DNA from: an uncultured Clostridia bacterium
Lineage (GTDB): Bacteria; Bacillota; Clostridia; Oscillospirales; Acutalibacteraceae
Length of the DNA stretch: 64,000 bases
Assembly: GCA_937907605.1 (NCBI GenBank)
Contig: CALCYI010000020.1
Location: 46,475-110,474 of the forward strand
Direction: 5' to 3'
Within the stretch, counting starts at the first letter, position 1; every line of letters starts with the position of its first letter. A program made the position numbers and the translations under genes. Shown one piece after another: positions 1 through 9,617 of this stretch. The notes beneath the pieces are model-generated. The model was not told the origin of the DNA, made no database searches, and worked only from the letters and a program-made list of their open reading frames with translations.

Positions 1-753
1 GAGACTAACAGAAGAATAGTTGACATCATTTCGGACGTGAATCTCGCTTATTCCGAGCATGCAAGGCGCTATCTTGCCGAGTGCGGACTGCCAAAGGAGA
101 GAACCTTTGTTACGGGTTCTCCCATGGCGGAGGTACTAAACGCTCATATAGACAAAATAAAAGCATCTGATGTTCATAACAGGCTCGGACTTGAAAAGGG
201 AAAATACATACTTCTTTCTGCGCACAGGGAGGAGAACATTGATACCGAAAAGAATTTCCTCAGCCTTTTTACCGCAGTAAACAAAATGGCTGAAAAGTAC
301 GATATGCCCGTTTTGTATTCTTGCCATCCAAGAAGTAAGAAAAGGCTTGAAAGCTCTGGCTTTAAGCTTGATGACAGGGTTATATGCCATGAGCCGCTCG
401 GCTTCATTGATTATAACTGCCTACAGATGAACGCCTTTGCCGTCGTATCCGACAGCGGAACGCTCCCTGAGGAAAGCAGTTATTATACGAGCATAGGCAA
501 AGCGATTCCCGCCGTGTGCATAAGGACAAGCACGGAACGTCCCGAGGCGCTTGATAAGGGCTGCTTCGTACTCGCGGGAATTGAAGGAAACGGACTGATT
601 CAGGCGCTTGAAACCGCTGTTGAAGCTGTAAAGAGTGGCGATAACGGAATTCCCGTTCCCGATTATACCGATGTTAACGTATCCTCAAAGGTTGTTAAGA
701 TAATACAGAGCTATACGGGTATAGTTAATAAGACCGTATGGAGAAAAGACTGA
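1..753 (+). CDS. wecB: UDP-N-acetylglucosamine 2-epimerase, C-terminal part
   Basis: The reading frame is open from base 1, so the gene starts upstream of the window and about 250 C-terminal residues are seen. The family interconverts UDP-GlcNAc and UDP-ManNAc in the cytoplasm to supply ManNAc-type sugars for surface polysaccharide. Family landmarks are visible: ETNRR..D at the left edge, the AHREEN motif, and the C-terminal SDSG..EE and RTSTERPEA segments that bind the UDP-sugar. A GTG at base 37 is internal and is not a start. It is followed after 17 bases by a large membrane protein in the same orientation, so it belongs to the polysaccharide operon. Confidence 0.93.
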   Translation, partial: ETNRRIVDIISDVNLAYSEHARRYLAECGLPKERTFVTGSPMAEVLNAHIDKIKASDVHNRLGLEKGKYILLSAHREENIDTEKNFLSLFTAVNKMAEKYDMPVLYSCHPRSKKRLESSGFKLDDRVICHEPLGFIDYNCLQMNAFAVVSDSGTLPEESSYYTSIGKAIPAVCIRTSTERPEALDKGCFVLAGIEGNGLIQALETAVEAVKSGDNGIPVPDYTDVNVSSKVVKIIQSYTGIVNKTVWRKD

Positions 754-770
754 ATTGCTAAGAGGGAATT

Positions 771-2447
771 ATGATTAAGGCTTTTAAGAAAACCTATTTT
801 ATATTGCTTCCGCTTGCGGTAACCGTGCTGAGCCTTGCGCTTCATATGACGAGGTTCGTTATCAATGACGATATCGGTCTGCTGCTTATTGCCGAAAGCT
901 TTAAGACTAACGCGCACAGCGAGCAGCTCCTTTTTATGAGCGTGCTTTACGGTTATCTTCTGAAGCTTTTATATAATCTTATTCCTTCTATTAACTGGTT
1001 TCTTTTACTTGAGCTCGGCGTACTTAATATTGGCTTTATTTCGCTGTTCAGACTGTCTCAGAAGCTTGAATACAAAATAGTTTCAGCCTCAGCGCTTATT
1101 ATATCCCAGTTTTTTATTCTTGCAAATCTTACCTTCACCTCTATTTCATTCGTAGTGCTTACTGCGGGAATGCTGTGGTATTTCGTAAACGTAGATAAGC
1201 TCAATAAGGAGAGCATAAAGCATATTCTTTTTACTCTCGTATTATTTCTGCTCGGGCTTGGAATGAGGCGTGACGATACCTTCTTGTTTATCTCTTTACT
1301 GTTCGCCGCAGTATTCGGAATAACGTTTCTCAAAAAGAAAAAATCTTTTCTTGCCATACTGCTCGTTTTTGCAATTTGCTTTGGCTCAAACTATTTTTTT
1401 GGCTTTACACAGAGCTTTTATAATAGTCATCTTGAGGACAATCAGTATTTTTATGAGCTTAATAAGGTCAGGAGCGACGCTAACGACGGCGGCGTGTTTA
1501 ACTATAAAGCGCACAAGGACGAATTCCTTGAGGTAGGCTTATCAAAAAATGATTATAAGCTTGCTTCTCACTGGCTATATGCCGATAAAAACGTTTTTAC
1601 CATAGAGGCGTTTAAGAAAATCGGCGAGGTCAGAAGTTTTGACGAGAAGTACAATACAGATATCAAGGCTCTTTATAAAGAGATAACCTCGCAGAATACG
1701 CTGCTTTTGTTTGTTGCTATCTTGCTATTAATGCTCATTATTGAGTTTATTCTTCTAAAGAGCGGTAGGCTTGAAGCGGCTGCGGCAATGCTTATGACCC
1801 TGTTCGGCGCGTTTTATATCTATTTCAGGCGCAGGGGCGTTGAAAGAGTTGCGTGCCCGATAGTTCTTTGCGGAATTCTTACTCTGCTTTACATATTCCT
1901 TGCTAATTTGGGCGGAGTTAAAGAACGCTTTAAGAGGCTTGATAAAAAGCCTGTTAATGCAATTTTTGCGATACTCTGCGCGGTATGTATTGCGCTGAGC
2001 TTCGGTTATAATGTTAAAACCGCTAAGACCATTGATAAAAAGGCTGAGCGTGTACAGGGCATAGTCGATTACGTTAACGAAAACGAAGATAAGCTTTTTA
2101 TCAGCGACGCATACGCAATTGATAAATACAGAGTGTACCACGCTAATAAAAACATCATTAAGCCCTATTCTAACAGTGATTTCAGAATATACTCAATTTT
2201 AGGAAACTGGAACATTTACACGGCTTACTATTACGATAATCTTGACAGGCTCGGAATCGGCGAATACTCCGAAGCGCTGATGAAAGTACTGCTCAAGGAC
2301 GACGTATATTTTATAACTAAGAAATTTAAACCTGAGGACATAGTTAAGTATTTTGACGAAAACTATGACCTTAAGGTTGGATATAAAACAGTAACTGAGT
2401 TTGATAATCTTAACACAAAGATTTACGATTTTTATGTGAATGAATAA
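771..2447 (+). CDS. large polytopic membrane protein, putative GT-C-like glycosyltransferase (paralogue 1)
   Basis: A 558-residue protein with roughly ten or more hydrophobic segments in the first 420 residues and a soluble C-terminal tail of about 130 residues. I do not recognise a named family. It is clearly paralogous to the protein at 10759-12423: both share KTNAHSEQ near residues 45-55, a SxxxDGG loop, a RRRGV..V segment and a Y-rich DxLDRLG segment in the tail. The first predicted outer loop has an acidic pair (NDD), the position where GT-C glycosyltransferases carry their catalytic aspartate. A lipid-linked-sugar transferase is therefore inferred, not shown. It sits directly upstream of a polyprenyl-phosphate GT2, which fits that role. 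Confidence 0.75.
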   Translation: MIKAFKKTYFILLPLAVTVLSLALHMTRFVINDDIGLLLIAESFKTNAHSEQLLFMSVLYGYLLKLLYNLIPSINWFLLLELGVLNIGFISLFRLSQKLEYKIVSASALIISQFFILANLTFTSISFVVLTAGMLWYFVNVDKLNKESIKHILFTLVLFLLGLGMRRDDTFLFISLLFAAVFGITFLKKKKSFLAILLVFAICFGSNYFFGFTQSFYNSHLEDNQYFYELNKVRSDANDGGVFNYKAHKDEFLEVGLSKNDYKLASHWLYADKNVFTIEAFKKIGEVRSFDEKYNTDIKALYKEITSQNTLLLFVAILLLMLIIEFILLKSGRLEAAAAMLMTLFGAFYIYFRRRGVERVACPIVLCGILTLLYIFLANLGGVKERFKRLDKKPVNAIFAILCAVCIALSFGYNVKTAKTIDKKAERVQGIVDYVNENEDKLFISDAYAIDKYRVYHANKNIIKPYSNSDFRIYSILGNWNIYTAYYYDNLDRLGIGEYSEALMKVLLKDDVYFITKKFKPEDIVKYFDENYDLKVGYKTVTEFDNLNTKIYDFYVNE

Positions 2448-2457
2448 GAGAGGGATT

Positions 2458-3393
2458 ATGGAAAAGATTTCATTTGTCATTCCGTGCTACGGAAGCGAAA
2501 AAACAATTGAGCCCGTTATTGACGAGATTGAAAGGTACGTTTCATTAAGACCTGAATATAATTATGAAATTATCTGCGTAAACGACGCTTCGCCGGATAA
2601 CGTGCTCTTTGTCTTAAAGGCAATTGCTGTGAAGAATAAAAGAGTAAAGGTAGTAGACCTTGCTAAAAATTTCGGCAAGCATTCTGCCGTTATGGCGGGC
2701 TTTTCCATATCTGACGGAGATTACGTTGTCTGCCTTGATGACGACGGGCAGTGTCCTATGGACAGGCTCTGGGATTTGCTTGAGCCGGTAATCAGCGGCG
2801 AAGCGGATTATACAATGGCTAAGTACGACCGCAAGAAAGAGTCAGGTTTTAAGAGTCTCGGCAGCAAGGTTAATTCATACGTTGCGCGTGTTTTGATTAA
2901 TAAGCCGAAGGATATGACCTTCACAAACTTTAAAGCCATTAAGCGCTTTATAGTTGATGAGATGCTTAAATATAATAATCCTTATCCTTATATCGAGGGA
3001 CTTACGCTCAGAACAACACGAAAAATCGTAACTATTCCAATGGAGGAAAGGGAACGCATTGAGGGTACGGGTAACTTTACCTTGAAAAAATCCATTGCCC
3101 TCTTTATGAACGGCTTTACAGCCTTTTCTGTAAAGCCCCTGAGAATTGCAACAGTGCTTGGAATTATCAGCTCGTTAATAGGCTTTATTGCAGGACTTGT
3201 AGTAATTATTAAAAAGCTTATTTTCCCGGAGGTGCAGTTAGGTTACAGCTCCACTATGGCGATAATTCTTTTCATAGGCGGTATGCTTATGTTTATGCTC
3301 GGTCTTATCGGAGAATATATAGGAAGAATATATATCAGCCTTAATAATTCGCCGCAGTATGTAATCAGAGAAATTGTTAACGAGGACGAATGA
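2458..3393 (+). CDS. glycosyltransferase family 2, polyprenyl-phosphate sugar transferase type
   Basis: A 311-residue protein whose N-terminal GT-A domain starts FVIPCYGSEKTI and has the DDDGQ metal-binding motif near residue 95. Two transmembrane segments follow at about residues 225-250 and 265-290. This layout matches the DPM1/GtrB/ArnC group, which loads a nucleotide-activated sugar onto undecaprenyl phosphate at the inner membrane face. I chose the ATG at 2458 over one 18 bases upstream because GAGAGGG lies just ahead of it. The longer form would overlap the previous gene by 8 bases. The stop overlaps the next start in an ATGATG arrangement, so the genes are probably translationally coupled. 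Confidence 0.9.
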   Translation: MEKISFVIPCYGSEKTIEPVIDEIERYVSLRPEYNYEIICVNDASPDNVLFVLKAIAVKNKRVKVVDLAKNFGKHSAVMAGFSISDGDYVVCLDDDGQCPMDRLWDLLEPVISGEADYTMAKYDRKKESGFKSLGSKVNSYVARVLINKPKDMTFTNFKAIKRFIVDEMLKYNNPYPYIEGLTLRTTRKIVTIPMEERERIEGTGNFTLKKSIALFMNGFTAFSVKPLRIATVLGIISSLIGFIAGLVVIIKKLIFPEVQLGYSSTMAIILFIGGMLMFMLGLIGEYIGRIYISLNNSPQYVIREIVNEDE

Positions 3394-4610
3394 TGAAGAA
3401 GATACTTATTATCGGTGCGGGTGACTTTCAGCTCCCGCTTGTTCAAAAAGCGGCTGAAAAATATGAGGTCTGCCTCGCCGCGCCATCAATTGACGAACGC
3501 TTTGAGAAGCACATAAAGTCAAAATGTCTATGCGATGTAAGAGACTATGATACAATCCTTGAATATGCAAATAGCGAGGGAGTTGACGGAGTCATTACCG
3601 ATCAGACGGATATTCCCGTAAGGACGGTTGCATACGTTGCCGAAAAGTTAAACCTAAGCGGTATCGGTCTGGAATGCGCAAAGCTGTTTACAGATAAGAG
3701 TCTGATGCGCAGCAAGCTTGAGGAATGCTCAATTCCCGTATTGCCGTATCTTACCACTGATGATATTGAAGAAGCTAAGGCTTTCTTTAATAATCTTAAC
3801 TCGGCGGTTATCGTAAAGCCGCTTGATACTCAGGGCAGCAGGGGAGTAATTAAAGCTGAGAATGAAGCTGAGCTTGAAGCGGCATTTGACATATCAAAGA
3901 GCTTTTCTACTAACGGAAAAGCCGTTGTTGAGAAGTACGCATCAGGTCCCGAGCTTGTAATAGAGGGTATTACCGTTGACGGCGAAATGATGGCGCAGAT
4001 TTGCGGCGATACAATTTATTTCAATAATAAGTCTACCTTCTCCGCAAAAAAGAGAATCTTCCCGTCTTTACTCAGTAAGGGAATTGTTGATAAGACTCTT
4101 AAACTGAATAAGAAAATCGTTAAGGCGTTTGGACTTAATAACGGTATAACTCACGGCGAGTATATTATTGACGGAGATGAGGTATACCTTATTGAAATCG
4201 CAGCAAGGGGCGGCGGAGTTTACATTTCCTCGGATTTAATATCCGACCAGCTCGGCATAGACGTTGAAAGCTTCCTGCTAAGTATCGCAATGGGCGAAAA
4301 GCCGCGCCTTGATATAAAAACGCCCGACAGAGTTTCGGGATACAGAGCCTTTTATTTACCAAAGGGTACGGTTAAGGAGATTGTCGGCAGGGATGAGGTT
4401 AAGTCCTTTGACTTCATCAGGCACAATCAGCTTGACAATATTAAGCCTGGTATGGAGCTCGGCGAAAATACGAACAAAACCTCACGCTTTGCCATGATTA
4501 TTTCTGCGCCCGACTACGACAAGTGGAGGGAGTATGAAAAAAAGGTTATAGATACGCTCCACGTGCTGGTTGAATACGACGGTAAAATAAGAGATATTAT
4601 TTGGGAGTAA
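3390..4610 (+). CDS. ATP-grasp enzyme of the polysaccharide locus
   Basis: A 406-residue protein of the carbamoyl-phosphate-synthase-like ATP-grasp superfamily. The N-terminus is a Rossmann-like preATP-grasp domain (ILIIGAGDFQLPLV), then KPLDTQGSRGV (ATP-binding loop) near residue 145, and a late EIAARGGG segment that usually carries metal ligands. Such enzymes join a carboxylate to an amine or thiol through an acyl-phosphate. The substrate cannot be read from sequence. Position between a GT2 and an adenylating enzyme, in a cluster predicted to make an amino sugar, suggests it may attach an amino or carboxylic acid to that sugar; this is inference. The start is one of two adjacent ATG codons overlapping the GT2 stop. 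Confidence 0.85.
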   Translation: MMKKILIIGAGDFQLPLVQKAAEKYEVCLAAPSIDERFEKHIKSKCLCDVRDYDTILEYANSEGVDGVITDQTDIPVRTVAYVAEKLNLSGIGLECAKLFTDKSLMRSKLEECSIPVLPYLTTDDIEEAKAFFNNLNSAVIVKPLDTQGSRGVIKAENEAELEAAFDISKSFSTNGKAVVEKYASGPELVIEGITVDGEMMAQICGDTIYFNNKSTFSAKKRIFPSLLSKGIVDKTLKLNKKIVKAFGLNNGITHGEYIIDGDEVYLIEIAARGGGVYISSDLISDQLGIDVESFLLSIAMGEKPRLDIKTPDRVSGYRAFYLPKGTVKEIVGRDEVKSFDFIRHNQLDNIKPGMELGENTNKTSRFAMIISAPDYDKWREYEKKVIDTLHVLVEYDGKIRDIIWE

Positions 4611-4614
4611 CAGA

Positions 4615-5907
4615 ATGGTAATTATTAACTTCTTTCAAAAAAAGCTTTTAAACGCGTTAATATTTTTTTATCTTTTAAAGCTTCAGACTAAGACGCCCTT
4701 TGATTATAAAAAAGCTAAGAAAACGCAGGAAAAGCGCCTTAAGAGGCTTGTAAAAAGGGCGTACAAGGTGCCGTTTTATAAGGAGAGATTTGACAGCGCA
4801 GGCGTTAAGCCCTCCGATATTAAGCACGCAGAGGATTTGGCTAAGCTTCCTGTTCTAACTAAGGATGAGCTCCGCGCGTGGATGAAGGAGGAGGACAAAA
4901 ACCCGAAATATAAATATTGGTACAGGGATAAGACGAGCGGCTCAACGGGTAACCCGCTTATGTTCCTCGTGTCTCCTCGTGAGAAGGCATATAATATGGC
5001 TAACTGGCTTCGCGTGCTTATGCTCAGCGGCTACAATCCGATTTTAGGTAAAACAATGAGTCCCGTTTCCACTCACAGCGAAAGCGCAACTAAAAAAACT
5101 CTCCTCAGTAAAGTCGGAATCCTGAGAAGAGAATTTATTAATAACAGCGCTCCCGAGGAGGAAACCATTAAGAGAATTAACGAGTACAAGCCCGATTTCC
5201 TCTATACGAACAGAAGTACGTTTATGAAGCTTGCGCTGTATGTAAAGAATAATAATATTGAGCTTCACAGACCTAAGTACATATGCTCAACAAGCGAAAT
5301 TGTTAATGAAAAGGCGAGGGCGCTTTTTAAAGAGGTATTTTCCGATAATTTCGTTGACGCTTACGGCTCAGCCGAAACGGGCGCACTTTTGACTAAGGTA
5401 AACGACAGTAAGTATTTTATTTCAAATATTGACCTTTTTGCGTTTAATATTTATGACGATAATAACAACCTTGCCGACGAGGGCAGGATTATCATAACGC
5501 CGCTCTATTTTGACGAGCTTCCGCTTATTAACTACGTGCTCGGCGACAGAGTATCCTCCGAGGTTGTCGACGGCGTAAGATACGTTACTAAGATACAGGG
5601 AAGGCTTAATGATTATATTAAGCATTCCGACGGTACGATGACCTCATATTTCGAGATTAATAAAATGCTCGGCGAGTGCGAAGAAGTTACCGATATACGC
5701 TTAATTCAGAAAAGCTATACGCTAGTGCATATTCAGTGCGTTTATAACGAGGAAGCTCACGGGATGACGAAGGCTGAAACAGAAAAGCACCTTGCACGCG
5801 AGCTGAATAAGAAGTTTAACGAGCCGAAGGAATTTGAATTTGAATGGCTCGAGGCGATACCTCAGGATAAAAACGATAAAATCAGAGTAATAGTTTGTGA
5901 AATTTAA
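4615..5907 (+). CDS. CapK/phenylacetate-CoA-ligase-like adenylate-forming enzyme
   Basis: A 430-residue protein with the adenylate-forming signature TSGSTGNP near residue 106 and YGSAETG near residue 253, as in CapK and the phenylacetate-CoA ligase family of polysaccharide loci. These enzymes activate a carboxylic acid with ATP. It starts four bases after the ATP-grasp stop, so the two are probably co-expressed and may act in one acylation step; that link is inference. Length fits the family. Confidence 0.85.
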   Translation: MVIINFFQKKLLNALIFFYLLKLQTKTPFDYKKAKKTQEKRLKRLVKRAYKVPFYKERFDSAGVKPSDIKHAEDLAKLPVLTKDELRAWMKEEDKNPKYKYWYRDKTSGSTGNPLMFLVSPREKAYNMANWLRVLMLSGYNPILGKTMSPVSTHSESATKKTLLSKVGILRREFINNSAPEEETIKRINEYKPDFLYTNRSTFMKLALYVKNNNIELHRPKYICSTSEIVNEKARALFKEVFSDNFVDAYGSAETGALLTKVNDSKYFISNIDLFAFNIYDDNNNLADEGRIIITPLYFDELPLINYVLGDRVSSEVVDGVRYVTKIQGRLNDYIKHSDGTMTSYFEINKMLGECEEVTDIRLIQKSYTLVHIQCVYNEEAHGMTKAETEKHLARELNKKFNEPKEFEFEWLEAIPQDKNDKIRVIVCEI

Positions 5908-5916
5908 GGAAGATAT

Positions 5917-6282
5917 ATGAGTGAACGTATCAATAACGAAAAGCCAAAAGTAATACACTTTGTCGCGCTGCACATTCTTTTGCTGTTCTATTCTTTTAGT
6001 AATGTGTGCTCAAAGCTTGCGGCAAAGGAGGAATTTCTTTCCTTTAAGTTTATTTTGCTTTACGGCGGGATTATTTGTATCCTCGGCGTATACGCTATCG
6101 TGTGGCAGCAGATTTTAAAGCATATGCCGCTGACGACCGCGTTTTGTAACAAAGCCATAGGCATTATATGGGGAATTGTCTGGGGCTGTATGATTTTTAA
6201 AGAAACATTAACTATTAATATGGTGATAGGTGCAGTCATCGTCATTATCGGCGTGATCATAGTGGTGAAGGCTGATGACTAA
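5917..6282 (+). CDS. small EamA/SMR-type membrane protein, flippase half (ArnE-like)
   Basis: A 121-residue, very hydrophobic protein with about four membrane segments and small polar loops, the size and pattern of EamA half-transporters such as ArnE and of SMR proteins. It overlaps the next gene by eight bases, and that gene encodes a second half of the same type. Paired short EamA proteins next to an ArnC-like GT2 are known to flip undecaprenyl-phosphate-linked amino sugars across the membrane. That role fits here but is inferred from size, pairing and context. Confidence 0.75.
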   Translation: MSERINNEKPKVIHFVALHILLLFYSFSNVCSKLAAKEEFLSFKFILLYGGIICILGVYAIVWQQILKHMPLTTAFCNKAIGIIWGIVWGCMIFKETLTINMVIGAVIVIIGVIIVVKADD

Positions 6283-6616
6283 ATTTCTTTATTCACTTTT
6301 AATGCTCGGCGGTATCCTCATTTCCGCTGTTGCGCAAATCCTGCTGAAAAAGAGCTCCGGCAGGGAATATGAAAGCAAAATCAAGGAATACCTTAATCCG
6401 TTCGTAATAATTTCTTACAGTATTTTCTTTATCGCCACCTTCTGCTCCATCTTTGCCTATAAAGAGGTGCCGTTGTCGCTTGGACCTATTCTTGGAGCGA
6501 TGGAATATATCTTTGTTGCGGTGCTCAGCCGTGTGATATTGAAAGAAAAAGTCAGCGTTAAAAAAGCAATAGGACTTGCAATTATTGTAGCGGGCGTAAT
6601 AATTTCCGCATTATAA
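6275..6616 (+). CDS. small EamA/SMR-type membrane protein, flippase half (ArnF-like)
   Basis: A 113-residue protein with about four hydrophobic segments, ending in a typical EamA C-terminal helix (ILKEKVSVKKAIGLAII). It starts inside the last codons of the previous half-transporter, and the two probably form a heterodimer. A KKSSGR loop after the first helix resembles ArnF/SMR proteins. Export of a lipid-linked sugar or a small solute is the likely role; the exact substrate is unknown. Confidence 0.75.
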   Translation: MTKFLYSLLMLGGILISAVAQILLKKSSGREYESKIKEYLNPFVIISYSIFFIATFCSIFAYKEVPLSLGPILGAMEYIFVAVLSRVILKEKVSVKKAIGLAIIVAGVIISAL

Positions 6617-6620
6617 AACT

Positions 6621-7676
6621 ATGAAATTTGACCTCAGACAAACAAATATAGCAAAGGGCATAGCGGTTATGCTGCTGCTGTGGCATCATCTGTTTTTAAA
6701 TGCTAAGAATTATACATTTTCGCTGTTTTATTTCAGCGGGGTACCGATTGAAAGCGTTATTGCTCAGTTTTGTAAATGCTGTGTTGCAATCTTTATGTTC
6801 CTTTCGGGGTACGGACTTTTTATCAGCTACACATCCTTTACTTCAAAGACAGAGATTAAATCACCTTTAAAGGCAGATATAGTATTCATTAAAAACCGTG
6901 TGCTTAAGCTTATGAGCAATTACTGGTTTGTGTTTATTATTTTCGTTCCGCTCGGACTTTTTTTCGGAAGAAAGTTTTACGAGGTTTACGGCAATAATCC
7001 GCTTCATTATTTAGCAAACCTTTTCGGCTTGTCGTATCTTTTTTATAAAGATGAATTTACGATGAACCCAACGTGGTGGTACGTCAGCGAAATCCTGCTG
7101 TTTTATGCAATCTATCCGTTGATGTACAGAATATACAAAAAGATAAATGTTTTTCTGTTGATTATTACCGTCGGCTTTTGCTTAATTCCGGGCGTATTCA
7201 GAGGGCTTAACATATATCTTTGTACTCTCGTTCTCGGTACTGTTTTTGCAGATAGAAAGCTTTTTGAAAAATACGCGTCAGCGCTTAAAAACAAGGTGCT
7301 TGCGGTAATAATTCCGCTTGTCGCCTTTGTTCCTCTTTGCGTTGTCAGATACTTTCTTAATGCTGAGAATATGGTTTACGCAATGAAATTCGATACAGTC
7401 TTTATAGTACCCATCCTGTTTTTGAGTTATATTTTAGTTTCAAAAATTCCATATGTTTCCTCTGTGCTTGAGGAGCTCGGAAGGAAAAGCGGATTTATAT
7501 TCCTGTTCCATACATTCTTATTCGGATACTATTTTAAAAGCTTTTTCTACTCGTTTAAATATCCGATATTGATATTTGCGGCGCTTTTGATAATCTCGTA
7601 TATTACAGCCTTTATTTTTGAATGGCTGATGAAAATAACAAAATATAAAGACATCTTTAAAAAAATCACCTCATAA
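6621..7676 (+). CDS. acyltransferase family 3 membrane protein
   Basis: A 351-residue integral membrane protein with about ten hydrophobic segments. The N-terminus ([14 protein letters not shown]) matches the acyltransferase-3 family, whose early histidine is needed for transfer of acetyl or other acyl groups to exported sugars. A WWYVSEI segment near residue 155 is also family-like. In this cluster it probably O-acylates the surface polysaccharide. It starts four bases after the flippase half. Confidence 0.85.
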   Translation: MKFDLRQTNIAKGIAVMLLLWHHLFLNAKNYTFSLFYFSGVPIESVIAQFCKCCVAIFMFLSGYGLFISYTSFTSKTEIKSPLKADIVFIKNRVLKLMSNYWFVFIIFVPLGLFFGRKFYEVYGNNPLHYLANLFGLSYLFYKDEFTMNPTWWYVSEILLFYAIYPLMYRIYKKINVFLLIITVGFCLIPGVFRGLNIYLCTLVLGTVFADRKLFEKYASALKNKVLAVIIPLVAFVPLCVVRYFLNAENMVYAMKFDTVFIVPILFLSYILVSKIPYVSSVLEELGRKSGFIFLFHTFLFGYYFKSFFYSFKYPILIFAALLIISYITAFIFEWLMKITKYKDIFKKITS

Positions 7677-7690
7677 TAAGGAGTGAGAAT

Positions 7691-8590
7691 ATGAAAGGTA
7701 TTATTTTAGCAGGCGGAAGCGGTACAAGGCTTTACCCGCTTACAATGGTAACCTCTAAGCAGCTTTTACCTATATACGACAAGCCTATGATATTTTATCC
7801 GCTGAGTACGCTTATGCTTGCGGGTATCAGGGACATACTTATTATTTCAACTCCTGTTGATTTGCCTAATTTTGAGAGGCTTCTCGGCGACGGAAGTCAG
7901 TTTGGCGTTAATCTCAGCTATAAGGTGCAGCCTTCTCCTGACGGACTTGCGCAGGCGTTTATTCTTGGCGAGGAGTTTATCGGCGACGATTGCTGCGCTA
8001 TGGTGCTCGGCGATAATATCTTTTACGGAGCAGGCTTTTCTAAAATACTTAAGGACGCGCGTATTAACGCAGAAGAAAACGGCAGGGCGACTGTGTTCGG
8101 ATATCACGTTGAAGACCCGCAGCGTTTCGGTATCGTAAGCTTTGATGAAAACGGAAAGGTTGAAACCCTTGAGGAAAAGCCGAAAAAGCCTAAATCACCC
8201 TGGGCGGTTACGGGGCTCTACTTTTATGACAACAGATGCGTTAAGTATGCAAAGTCAATTAAACCATCGGACCGCGGCGAGCTTGAAATTACTGACCTTA
8301 ATAAGCTTTACCTTGAAAGCGGCGAGCTTGACGTTAGGCTTCTCGGACGTGGCTTTGCGTGGCTTGACACGGGTACTATGGAGAGTTTAATAGACGCGGG
8401 CGACTTTGTAAGGACTATTCAGTCACAGCAGGGGATAAGGATTTCAGCACCCGAGGAAATTGCCTACCGCCTCGGCTACATAGATAAAAGCAAGCTTTTA
8501 CAGAGCGCTAAAAAATACGGCAAATCCGATTACGGCAAGTACTTAAAGAACGTTGTATCCGACGAATTCCTTGGAGGTTTATACAGATGA
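7691..8590 (+). CDS. rfbA: glucose-1-phosphate thymidylyltransferase
   Basis: A 299-residue protein, the normal length of RfbA/RmlA. It makes dTDP-glucose from dTTP and glucose-1-phosphate, the first step to dTDP-deoxysugars. The nucleotide-binding loop [11 protein letters not shown] and the [12 protein letters not shown] signature are intact, as are EEKPKKPKS and the late LDTGTMESL segment. An AAGGAGTGAG site precedes the ATG. The stop overlaps the next gene, rfbB, by four bases. Confidence 0.97.
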   Translation: MKGIILAGGSGTRLYPLTMVTSKQLLPIYDKPMIFYPLSTLMLAGIRDILIISTPVDLPNFERLLGDGSQFGVNLSYKVQPSPDGLAQAFILGEEFIGDDCCAMVLGDNIFYGAGFSKILKDARINAEENGRATVFGYHVEDPQRFGIVSFDENGKVETLEEKPKKPKSPWAVTGLYFYDNRCVKYAKSIKPSDRGELEITDLNKLYLESGELDVRLLGRGFAWLDTGTMESLIDAGDFVRTIQSQQGIRISAPEEIAYRLGYIDKSKLLQSAKKYGKSDYGKYLKNVVSDEFLGGLYR

Positions 8591-9606
8591 CGGTTATCGT
8601 AACAGGCGGAGCAGGCTTCATCGGCTCTAACTTTATTTTCCATATGCTTAAAAAATATCCTGATTACAGGATTATCTGCCTTGATAAGCTTACCTATGCG
8701 GGTAATCTTTCGACTCTTAAGGACGTTATGGATAATCCGAATTTCAGATTTGTCAAGGCTGATATTTGCGACAGAGAGGCTGTATATAAGCTGTTTGAAG
8801 AAGAAAAACCTGATATGGTTGTAAATTTTGCTGCAGAAAGCCATGTTGACAGGTCTATTGAGAATCCCGACATTTTCCTTCAGACTAATATTATGGGTAC
8901 GGCAGTTCTCATGGACGCGTGCAGAAAGTACGGTATTAAGCGTTACCATCAGGTATCTACCGACGAGGTCTACGGCGATTTACCGCTTGACAGACCCGAT
9001 TTATTCTTTACCGAGGAAACGCCGATACATACAAGTTCTCCGTACAGCTCTTCCAAGGCTGCCGCTGATTTGCTCGTGCTCGCATATCACAGGACTTACG
9101 GGCTTCCAGTTTCAATCAGCCGTTGCTCTAACAATTACGGACCCTATCATTTTCCCGAGAAGCTTATCCCTCTTATGATAGCGAATGCGCTAAACGATAA
9201 GCCGCTTCCCGTATACGGCGAAGGACTGAACGTGCGCGACTGGCTCTATGTTGAGGACCACTGTAAAGCAATTGACCTTGTGATTCATAAGGGCAGAGTA
9301 GGTGAGGTTTACAATATCGGCGGACATAACGAAATGAAAAATATTGATATTGTAAGGCTTATCTGTAAGGAGCTCGGAAAGCCAGAAAGCCTTATTACCT
9401 ATGTCGCAGACCGCAAGGGACACGATATGCGCTATGCAATCGACCCTACAAAGATTCATAGCGAGCTTGGCTGGTTGCCCGAAACCAAGTTTGCAGACGG
9501 TATAAAAAAGACTATTAAATGGTATCTCGACAACCGTGAGTGGTGGGAAACCATTATCAGCGGCGAATATCAAAATTACTACGAAAAAATGTACGGTAAC
9601 AGATAA
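8587..9606 (+). CDS. rfbB: dTDP-glucose 4,6-dehydratase
   Basis: A 339-residue short-chain dehydrogenase with [10 protein letters not shown] for NAD binding, the [10 protein letters not shown] segment, the STDEVYGD catalytic stretch and the YSSSK tyrosine-lysine pair. It converts dTDP-glucose to dTDP-4-keto-6-deoxyglucose. It overlaps rfbA and is followed two bases later by a wecE-type aminotransferase. No rfbC or rfbD (rhamnose branch) is present in the window, so the keto sugar is probably aminated. Confidence 0.97.
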   Translation: MTVIVTGGAGFIGSNFIFHMLKKYPDYRIICLDKLTYAGNLSTLKDVMDNPNFRFVKADICDREAVYKLFEEEKPDMVVNFAAESHVDRSIENPDIFLQTNIMGTAVLMDACRKYGIKRYHQVSTDEVYGDLPLDRPDLFFTEETPIHTSSPYSSSKAAADLLVLAYHRTYGLPVSISRCSNNYGPYHFPEKLIPLMIANALNDKPLPVYGEGLNVRDWLYVEDHCKAIDLVIHKGRVGEVYNIGGHNEMKNIDIVRLICKELGKPESLITYVADRKGHDMRYAIDPTKIHSELGWLPETKFADGIKKTIKWYLDNREWWETIISGEYQNYYEKMYGNR

Positions 9607-9617
9607 CGGTGGCAGAA

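Noticed and set aside
1755..2141. 128-codon antisense open frame in the first membrane paralogue
   Set aside because: The sense protein has a clear paralogue and codon pattern. The antisense frame has no support.
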